This document shows, one piece after another, positions 34,331-39,958 of a stretch of DNA of 39,958 nucleotides (position 1 is the stretch's first letter; the number at the start of each line of letters is the position of its first letter). The stretch comes from an uncultured Prevotellaceae bacterium. Lineage in GTDB: Bacteria; Bacteroidota; Bacteroidia; Bacteroidales; Bacteroidaceae. Below the pieces are notes generated by a model. The model was not told the DNA's origin. It was given only the letters and a program-made list of their open reading frames with translations, and did no database searches. The position numbers and the translations under genes are program-made. The DNA lies in the NCBI GenBank assembly GCA_900315105.1, contig OMXX01000035.1:1-39958 (forward strand), written 5' to 3'.

Positions 34331-35289
34331 TCGATTATACCTTGAAATAGTTTAAGTTTTATAAGGAATCTCTGTATGGTATGGTTCGTTGACGTACATT
34401 TCATTTCCTTATTGTAGAAATAGTCAATGTTTGCTTTGGGATTCTTTTCGAAAAGCACGTCAGCCTTCTTCCGTTTTGCACTATATATATCCCATGCTTT
34501 GGTATAATAGTGGTTGATTTGTATGGAAGCATTCTGCAACTTGTGCTTACCGCCACCCCAGAAATGCCCAACAGTACAAATATACTTAAACTGATTTGCA
34601 GCAGGAAGACTGATTCTTACGCCAAAGATTCTTCTGAAAGTATATGTATGATGGTGGACATGCCATTTATCAAAATTTGATATGTCAAATCGAGTGTTTA
34701 CAAGAGTCTTCCCATGATGATAGAAATCCTTCCAACAAGCAAAATATTGTTCGATAACATTCTTGTTATAATCATGCTTTAGGGATCCTCCTGTACCAAA
34801 CATTACCCATTGGATGTTAATCGCATGGTATTTTTGGTATCTGGCTATCCAATCATTAATATTCATGTCCTTGATAGGACAAATGAATTCATCAGCATCT
34901 ATGAATCCAAGCCAGTTGGTCTCATTTCGAACATGGTCATAACAATCTTTATATGCCTTAAACTGGGAATGAGGCTCCGGCCAATTAATCAAAGTTACCA
35001 CCCCGTTGTCTACGTAAGGTTTTACGACATCAATATAGTTGTCGGTGGAGTTGTTATTGTAGAGGTAGAAATGATCTATACCAACTACAATGTGATAGTC
35101 TAACCACTCCTTTAGAAATGGTGCCTCATTGTTGAATATGAGGCACAAAGAGATTCGATATTTTAGTTTCCTCTTATCCCTTTTACCGAACAATTCTATA
35201 TAGCCTTTACATATGCTATTATAGAACAACATTTGTAAGAAGGGCTTGATCTGCCTCTTAAAATGTTTCAGTTTTTCTATTGTTGACAT
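34327..35289 (-). CDS. GT92-family (GT2-like) glycosyltransferase
   Basis: A 320-aa GT-A glycosyltransferase. The family opening YRISLCLIFNNEAPFLKEWL is followed by DYHIVVGIDHFYLYNNNSTD, then GVVTLINWPEP and the metal-binding DxD in WLGFIDADEFICP. The later VMFGTGG and HVHHHTYTF stretches match GT92 proteins. It adds a hexose (family members are often galactosyltransferases) to the lipid-linked unit at the inner membrane face. The stop overlaps the FrhB-like start by 4 nt. The full expected length is present. Confidence 0.9.
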   Translation of the reverse strand: MSTIEKLKHFKRQIKPFLQMLFYNSICKGYIELFGKRDKRKLKYRISLCLIFNNEAPFLKEWLDYHIVVGIDHFYLYNNNSTDNYIDVVKPYVDNGVVTLINWPEPHSQFKAYKDCYDHVRNETNWLGFIDADEFICPIKDMNINDWIARYQKYHAINIQWVMFGTGGSLKHDYNKNVIEQYFACWKDFYHHGKTLVNTRFDISNFDKWHVHHHTYTFRRIFGVRISLPAANQFKYICTVGHFWGGGKHKLQNASIQINHYYTKAWDIYSAKRKKADVLFEKNPKANIDYFYNKEMKCTSTNHTIQRFLIKLKLFQGIIE

Positions 35290-35300
35290 AGTGTATCAAT

Positions 35301-36476
35301 TTATAAATCCCACACAAAAGCACATCCTGAATAGCCAATACTTCCAATGGATCTAATAATTCCATAGTAACCGAACTGGATAAGCAATATGGCAATAATA
35401 GCTACTCTAATCAATTGACTTTTCGTAAGGCTTTTCAAATTTATAATGATAAGGCCATACATGAAAGGCAAAAAGATAACAACCCAGTTATAAAATCTGG
35501 CATACATCTCAATGCCGCCACGTATATTATTGAGGATAATAGCTAAGTAAGAGCACCAAAAAATAATATTCCACTTGGGTTGCCTCTTTATTATTTTATA
35601 TCCTAATATAATAACTATGAAATCACTAAGAAATGTCGTGGCCTGCATCAATAAAGATTGTACTCCGACTGTTCTGCCCATGATTACATTTAGGTCACCT
35701 TCATCTGTAAACCATCGGTCTGCGTTTTCAAGGTAGCCAGCACCTGCGGTGACTTCGCTTAAGGAAATCTTTGATAATATATCAGCCACCCATCCAAAAT
35801 AACTATTATCCCATAGGAAATATGTAAATAGATAGATAACTACCAAAAGAATCGGAAGAATAAGGTTTACCTTTCGACTTGCTTTTACATACTTAGCTAC
35901 CAAACACACGCCAATGATAAAGAAACTTGAGAAGTGGATGTTTAGTGCAACCAAAGCATAGACTATAGCCCATTTCAATTTTCCATTATAATAAGCGGCA
36001 ACAGCAATCAAAATGAATGCGGCTGCAAAATATTGTCTAATAAGGTTCTCTGAAGATGGTGTGAGTATGACGAAAATAGGATAGACCCATATGGCGGCTT
36101 TTGGGCAATGCTTAAGCATTAAAGCAACACCAAGGATAAGCAGAAAACTGTAGAAAATAAAACCAAAATAATAAGGTAAGTGTAAAGTCTTAAATAAATC
36201 TATCCATATAATGTAAATTGGTTCTGAGTAATCCGCAAATGGTGTACTAACGAGGTCTTGATAATAATGAAAGTAATCTGCACCACGACCATACCTCAAT
36301 CCAAAGAAAAGAGAATAGCTTATAATGATAGGTGTAGTCCATATCCAATATTTCTTCTTAGTGTTAGCCTTGTAAGAGACACCCCATCCGAAGAATATCA
36401 AAATTACGAATAGGATTATACGTAAAATCCAGTAATTTATTGGATTCCCTATAAGAAGAGGATTAACGGTTTCCAT
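35301..36476 (-). CDS. EpsG-family membrane protein, probable polysaccharide polymerase (Wzy-like)
   Basis: A 391-aa protein with about 10-11 hydrophobic segments. YSLFFGLRYGRGADYFHYYQ is the EpsG hallmark after the second helix, and SSENLIRQYFAAAFILIAVA and LNIHFSSFFIIGVC are the conserved R-Q and H-x-S motifs. In the Wzx/Wzy pathway such a protein joins flipped repeat units on the outer face of the inner membrane. It lies between the GT32 and GT92 genes, and no other Wzy candidate is in the window, so it is the likely polymerase. Confidence 0.85.
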   Translation of the reverse strand: METVNPLLIGNPINYWILRIILFVILIFFGWGVSYKANTKKKYWIWTTPIIISYSLFFGLRYGRGADYFHYYQDLVSTPFADYSEPIYIIWIDLFKTLHLPYYFGFIFYSFLLILGVALMLKHCPKAAIWVYPIFVILTPSSENLIRQYFAAAFILIAVAAYYNGKLKWAIVYALVALNIHFSSFFIIGVCLVAKYVKASRKVNLILPILLVVIYLFTYFLWDNSYFGWVADILSKISLSEVTAGAGYLENADRWFTDEGDLNVIMGRTVGVQSLLMQATTFLSDFIVIILGYKIIKRQPKWNIIFWCSYLAIILNNIRGGIEMYARFYNWVVIFLPFMYGLIIINLKSLTKSQLIRVAIIAILLIQFGYYGIIRSIGSIGYSGCAFVWDL

Positions 36477-36490
36477 AAAATCAGAGCGTA

Positions 36491-37306
36491 TTAATACCTT
36501 TTAAAACCGAGTTTGTTTAAGAAGTTGTCTAAATGCCACATCAACCTATGACGATTAATTCCTAGTGAATCCCAGAATCTTGCTTCCAACTGTTGTTCTA
36601 TTGGGACTCTTAACCATGTTGCATCAAAATGATGGATACACCTCGAATTCGATGTTAAATGAAGCTCTCCACTTGGATAGTCCTTTGGACAAAAATATTC
36701 TTTGGGATAGATGTAAATACCGTCTATACATTGAATCTCATTCCTTGGTTGTAGGCCGTCTCGTACCAATAATTCAGTAGTGTAAGTGACAATTGTCTTT
36801 TTATTCAAAGACCCATCAGTGTTTATGAAGTGGATATTGCTATAATTATTCAACAATTCCTCAAATAATCTATGAGAAAGAAGACTAAGTTTTTCTTCTT
36901 TCTCTTCTAAGCCAATTCCCAGCCCCGGTGCGACTTGCAACCCTAACCCCAGTCCGGGATTAACATCAGTGTTTTGCTTAGTCGAAACTTCGTTTTGACA
37001 TCCCATGAAGGAGCCTCTACTAATGATATCATCTAATGGTCTAATAATTTCGACATCAGTATCAAAATAGAGGCCTCCATATTTGCTTAGAATCCAAAAT
37101 CTGGCATAGTCACTGACAAAGGCATATTTTCTAGCTTTATATGCCTCTGCTGTGTAAGGAACGATATTAACGTCGAAATTATCTTCGTTCCATTCTTTAA
37201 TTTCATAATCTGGAAGAAATCTTTTCCATGAATTTATGCAATTCTTTGCCGATTTAGGAAGTGGATTCCTACCAAACCAACAGTAATGTATTATCTTGGG
37301 TATCAT
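36491..37306 (-). CDS. GT32 glycosyltransferase (capsular polysaccharide synthesis type)
   Basis: A 271-aa GT-A enzyme. The opening IPKIIHYCWFGRNPLPKSAK is diagnostic of GT32, with IKEWNEDNFDVN, AFVSDYARFWILSKYGGLYF and the metal-binding D-T-D in YFDTDVEIIRPLDD. RCIHHFDATWL is the C-terminal motif. A small Gly-Leu tandem (NPGLGLGLQVAPGLGIGLEE, ~103-122) sits in the variable loop; related enzymes often have one copy of such a patch. It overlaps wzx by 4 nt (ATGA). It transfers a sugar to the growing unit; donor unknown. Confidence 0.9.
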   Translation of the reverse strand: MIPKIIHYCWFGRNPLPKSAKNCINSWKRFLPDYEIKEWNEDNFDVNIVPYTAEAYKARKYAFVSDYARFWILSKYGGLYFDTDVEIIRPLDDIISRGSFMGCQNEVSTKQNTDVNPGLGLGLQVAPGLGIGLEEKEEKLSLLSHRLFEELLNNYSNIHFINTDGSLNKKTIVTYTTELLVRDGLQPRNEIQCIDGIYIYPKEYFCPKDYPSGELHLTSNSRCIHHFDATWLRVPIEQQLEARFWDSLGINRHRLMWHLDNFLNKLGFKRY

Positions 37307-38829
37307 TTTTTTATTTTATTTATAATTGTGTGATTAACTTTTTCTTTAATATGAGCAGGGAGAAATAAAAAATATATGCATACTGTAACACAAATGAATG
37401 ACACTGCACTATTGACCAAACAAGAAACTATTCCAGTAGGTGTTAGACTATAAACAATTAGAGGAAGAATCATCGAAACTGTTAAAGCTGAAATAACCGG
37501 CAGGACAGAATTCTTGAGAAATTTTAAGACAGGGAAATTAATAAATCTATTTAACATCCATAAGTCTATTGAGAGAATTATAGGAGCATCTATAACAAAA
37601 ATGATATTCGCAGTTATTGGAGACCCTCCCATTTTACAGACAATCCATGTAATCGGGAATACAAGCAAGTTTATCACTGCTGTAGTTAGGTTAGGTAGTT
37701 TCATCTTACCTACAGCATGAATTCCAGCTGTTAAAGGCTCATCTATAGATCTGAAAAGAAGATATATAAGAGTAAGCCTTATAAAAGCAACAGAATAATC
37801 TGGTACTTCTACAAGCCAAATATGGAGTAGTCCCCTAATATTAATCAAAAGTGGAACGATTATACAAAGTAGTAAAAAAGCACAATATTTAGAGGCATTT
37901 GTCATCAATTTGAACATTTCATCATATTGACGCTGTGCATAGTATTTCATAATTTGCGGGCGAGCAGCCAACTGAAAATTACTATATAGTTGCTGGACTA
38001 TATTATTGACTTGATTAGAAACGCCTTTTGCTGCATTGATGACAGTACCAAAGAAAATGTTTAGAATGATAGATACTCCTTGATTCATTAAAACAGCTGA
38101 TAGACTCCCCAACATATTCCATCCGGAAAAATTAAACATTTTCTTGAAAGTATCGGTATCAAACTTCAAGGAGAACGCACACTCTGCAAATTTTCGGATG
38201 CAATATGTCCTATAGATAACAATATCAATGAAATTGACAACTAACATTAAAAAAGCATATAGTTTGAGTTTGTCAAAATCGAATGCCAATAACATATACA
38301 CTATTCCTAATTTCATGAGAGCATCCAAAATGCTCATGTAAGCGTATATGCTCATCTTCTCATGAGATATAACAGATGCCGTGAATGGAGATTGTGTAAT
38401 AGTAAGAGCTGATGATATTAATGCACATTGATAAACCCAGTTGGCAGCCTCCATGCGATTTTCTGCAATGTTCAAATAATTGTTTACGAACCAAAGTCCG
38501 ATTGTCTCGCCCAAAACTATAACTAATCCAGCAGTTAGCATCGTCAGGACAAAGGTTGTAGAGAATGTAAGCTTAAGTTTTGCGGGATTACCTTCTCCTA
38601 AGCCAATGGTTAAAAATCTTGAAGTACCACCAGCGAGAAGTGTATTGACATAACCTAACATACCAATAACACCTCCCATTACATTATATACACCAAAATC
38701 AGAAACGCCAAGAGTCTTAAGGACTATACGGGAAGTGTATATTCCTACGGACATGGTTAACAACATCCTGAGATACAAATATATAGTATTCTTAGCGATT
38801 CGTTTGTTATTATCTATTGTAGTAGGCAT
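37303..38829 (-). CDS. Wzx-type oligosaccharide flippase
   Basis: A 508-aa MATE/MVF-superfamily membrane protein with about 12-14 hydrophobic helices. The start IAKNTIYLYLRMLLTMSVGI and VLKTLGVSDFGVYNVMGGVI are typical of Bacteroidales flippases, as is LLAGGTSRFLTIGLGEGNPA. ANWVYQCALI and AARPQIMKYYAQRQ follow. It moves the undecaprenyl-linked repeat unit across the inner membrane. It is the first recognisable gene of the capsule block, and the next genes overlap or follow closely, so they share a transcript. No matching promoter was found in the 328 nt upstream. Confidence 0.9.
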   Translation of the reverse strand: MPTTIDNNKRIAKNTIYLYLRMLLTMSVGIYTSRIVLKTLGVSDFGVYNVMGGVIGMLGYVNTLLAGGTSRFLTIGLGEGNPAKLKLTFSTTFVLTMLTAGLVIVLGETIGLWFVNNYLNIAENRMEAANWVYQCALISSALTITQSPFTASVISHEKMSIYAYMSILDALMKLGIVYMLLAFDFDKLKLYAFLMLVVNFIDIVIYRTYCIRKFAECAFSLKFDTDTFKKMFNFSGWNMLGSLSAVLMNQGVSIILNIFFGTVINAAKGVSNQVNNIVQQLYSNFQLAARPQIMKYYAQRQYDEMFKLMTNASKYCAFLLLCIIVPLLINIRGLLHIWLVEVPDYSVAFIRLTLIYLLFRSIDEPLTAGIHAVGKMKLPNLTTAVINLLVFPITWIVCKMGGSPITANIIFVIDAPIILSIDLWMLNRFINFPVLKFLKNSVLPVISALTVSMILPLIVYSLTPTGIVSCLVNSAVSFICVTVCIYFLFLPAHIKEKVNHTIINKIKK

Positions 38830-39157
38830 TTATTTCAAATGACAAATAATGAATGTTATTTAATTCGTTATATAAGTTCAGATGTATCCCCGACAAGTAA
38901 AGGAAGTGTTACTAGAGAAATGTGACTATCGTTAACCGAAGGATTACTACTTGGGACTTTCCATGTTAATGTACTTTCTCGCGTCTTGTAGAGGAAGGGC
39001 AGCTTTTCAAAATTTGAAGTTTCCTCCATAAATTGTATGAATGAAGTCGAGGACAGCGTAAAAGATTTCAATGGCTTGAGCAACACGTCAATTTTGGAAG
39101 CTTACACTTAAGAAGTCCTTATAGGACATTTATCTTATAATGTAACTGACATATTTG
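38830..39157. other. 328-nt gap upstream of wzx, no convincing gene
   Basis: A 72-codon open frame (39086-38868, minus, GTG start) is present but resembles nothing I know. A 13-nt palindrome, GTCCT-TAT-AGGAC, lies at 39115-39127, just beyond the stop of the 244-aa gene; no T-run follows it, so it is at best a weak terminator. I saw no TAnnTTTG box and no long inverted repeat of the kind that marks invertible capsule promoters. Confidence 0.4.
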
Positions 39158-39892
39158 TCAATTATTTATCTTCCAATCCTCTTCTTTCAAGTATGGCTTT
39201 CCAAAAACCTCTGTTCCACTTGCTGGTATAACTTCAATTTCTCCTTTTGAACTTCTTTGTGGAGCTGGAGTGTTAGTATAATTGACCCATGTTGAATTCA
39301 AAGGGCCACCTGGGGAATATAAAGTGGCAATAAAATTTTTTAAGGATAACATTCTCAATGTTCTAAATTCAGTTTTTTTACCAGAAAATATAGGGTTCCC
39401 ATTCTTGTCCGTACCAGAGCGCTCTATAGTACACTTTTGCACAATACTATTGGCAACTTTCTCTCCTTCTGAAACGTTCCACTTATCAACTATCTTTTTG
39501 GACTCGTCTTTACTGAATAAGATATATGGCAACTTGGAATTAAAGAGCACTCCTAAATTATTCTTTAATAACTTCTTTAATTTTGTCTTGGAATATCCCT
39601 TTGGTCTAAATAAACTATAAGTCTCATCAAAAGTCTTATATGAAAATTCTAAAAGTTTTGATATGGCTAAAGTCTTGTCAGCAATGTCATCTTGGATAAA
39701 CAACTTACTACCGCCTTCGAATTTGTCATAGTAATGTTTCGAATCTTCAGAACTAAATGTGAATCGGTAGATATAACATTTTACACTGTCGCCCTTTTTA
39801 ATTCTTAAAGAAAAGCCTTTTTGAACTGCTGGCCTTCTAAAAGGTTGAAGCCCAATAGTAGGGTCAGGGGGACAGGTACCGACGACCCTCAA
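39158..39892 (-). CDS. Hypothetical protein, 244 aa, start uncertain
   Basis: The open frame after a TAA at 39903-39901 region gives 244 codons with only TTG (39892) near its beginning and no early ATG, so the 5' end may be missing or foreign. The first ~30 residues (RVVGTCPPDPTIGLQPFRRP) look unlike the rest. The body is Lys/Ser-rich and soluble: CYIYRFTFSSEDSKHYYDKF, FDETYSLFRPKGYSKTKLKK, VNYTNTPAPQRSSKGEIEVI. No domain is recognised. It may be a truncated gene at the border of the capsule block. Confidence 0.4.
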   Translation of the reverse strand: MRVVGTCPPDPTIGLQPFRRPAVQKGFSLRIKKGDSVKCYIYRFTFSSEDSKHYYDKFEGGSKLFIQDDIADKTLAISKLLEFSYKTFDETYSLFRPKGYSKTKLKKLLKNNLGVLFNSKLPYILFSKDESKKIVDKWNVSEGEKVANSIVQKCTIERSGTDKNGNPIFSGKKTEFRTLRMLSLKNFIATLYSPGGPLNSTWVNYTNTPAPQRSSKGEIEVIPASGTEVFGKPYLKEEDWKINN

Positions 39893-39898
39893 TGATTG

Positions 39899-39958
39899 TT
39901 AATATTCCGGATATTTATCGAATGTTCCCTCATCACAACATGTAAGAAAAAGGTCGTC
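39899..39958 (-). CDS. C-terminal end of a gene entering from the right edge
   Basis: In the frame starting at the window edge, 19 sense codons (DDLFLTCCDEGTFDKYPEY) end at TAA (39901-39899). The composition looks coding. Nothing can be said of its function. Confidence 0.35.
   Translation of the reverse strand, partial: DDLFLTCCDEGTFDKYPEY

Noticed and set aside
36895..36970. Gly-Leu tandem in the GT32 gene as a variable-number repeat
   Set aside because: Only two diverged units (PGLGLGL and PGLGIGL); similar patches occur in ordinary GT32 proteins, so there is no sign of active expansion.
38868..39086. 72-codon minus-strand frame upstream of wzx
   Set aside because: GTG start, no recognisable motif, no coupling to wzx; kept only as a comment on the gap.
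38830..39157. Invertible capsule promoter of the Bacteroides type
   Set aside because: I searched the wzx upstream region for paired inverted repeats around a TAnnTTTG box and found only a 13-nt palindrome; no recombinase gene is in the window.
1..39958. CRISPR arrays, tRNA or rRNA genes, IS transposases, integrases, phage genes
   Set aside because: No regular repeat-spacer pattern, no tRNA-like cloverleaf noticed, and no transposase or integrase motifs in any frame read.
39881..39958. 7-bp inverted repeat GACGACC/GGTCGTC as element ends
   Set aside because: Too short, and one copy lies exactly at the window edge, so it may be chance or an artefact of the cut.

Overview
The window looks like a Bacteroidales chromosome, most likely Prevotellaceae (a Prevotella/Segatella-type gut species). 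This is inferred from AT-rich coding DNA, starts without strong Shine-Dalgarno sites, one clear TAnnTTTG/TTTG promoter, an HU-like regulator, and the mix of WbsX, GT92, GT32, EpsG and FrhB-type genes usual in capsule loci of that group. Nearly everything is read leftward (minus strand). The exception is a 36-codon gene at 11410-11520.

Layout, following transcription from right to left. At 39958-38830 there are fragments of unrecognised genes. At 38829-29986 lies the conserved start of a capsule/exopolysaccharide locus: a Wzx flippase, a GT32, an EpsG/Wzy-like polymerase, a GT92, then an FrhB-like protein, a nitroreductase-fold protein, a polysaccharide pyruvyl transferase and a glycosyltransferase. 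At 29844-17046 capsule genes (WbsX, a GT14 branching enzyme, a beta-helix protein) alternate with genes that look like defence or toxin cargo: an 823-aa protein with a PIN-like nuclease signature, a DUF2971 protein, a 1076-aa GHKL ATPase-PDDEXK protein and a HEPN-like 242-aa protein. Gene remnants lie beside several of them. At 17010-12393 are three GT4 enzymes and UDP-glucose dehydrogenase. At 12253-9494 are an HU-like protein, the 36-aa gene with a structured leader and terminator, and an XRE/ImmA-IrrE/PIN-like cassette. At 9433-3499 a second polysaccharide block holds two GT4 enzymes, a radical-SAM/SPASM protein and two membrane acyltransferases. At 3494-1 lie a broken nucleotidyltransferase gene, a second nucleotidyltransferase-like gene, an unknown gene and a helicase-associated-repeat protein cut by the window edge.

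The main observation is a set of six homopolymeric G/C tracts of 8-10 bases (3835, 5567, 12768, 23615, 30252, 33264), all inside polysaccharide genes. At their present lengths two genes (a GT4 at 12393-13486 and a GT14 at 22976-23883) are out of frame, and adding one G to each restores a full-length enzyme. Three genes are in frame and would be broken by a one-base slip. The sixth tract only changes the C-terminal tail of an FrhB-like protein and its distance to the next start codon. I interpret this as combinatorial slipped-strand phase variation of the surface polysaccharide.

The genes would work together as a Wzx/Wzy-type pathway: nucleotide-sugar supply (Ugd), sequential glycosyl transfer, pyruvyl and acyl decoration, flipping and polymerisation. 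The nuclease-type genes between them look like independently acquired cargo, supported by a 108-bp duplicated wbsX start, a decapitated metallo-beta-lactamase-fold gene and other junction scars.
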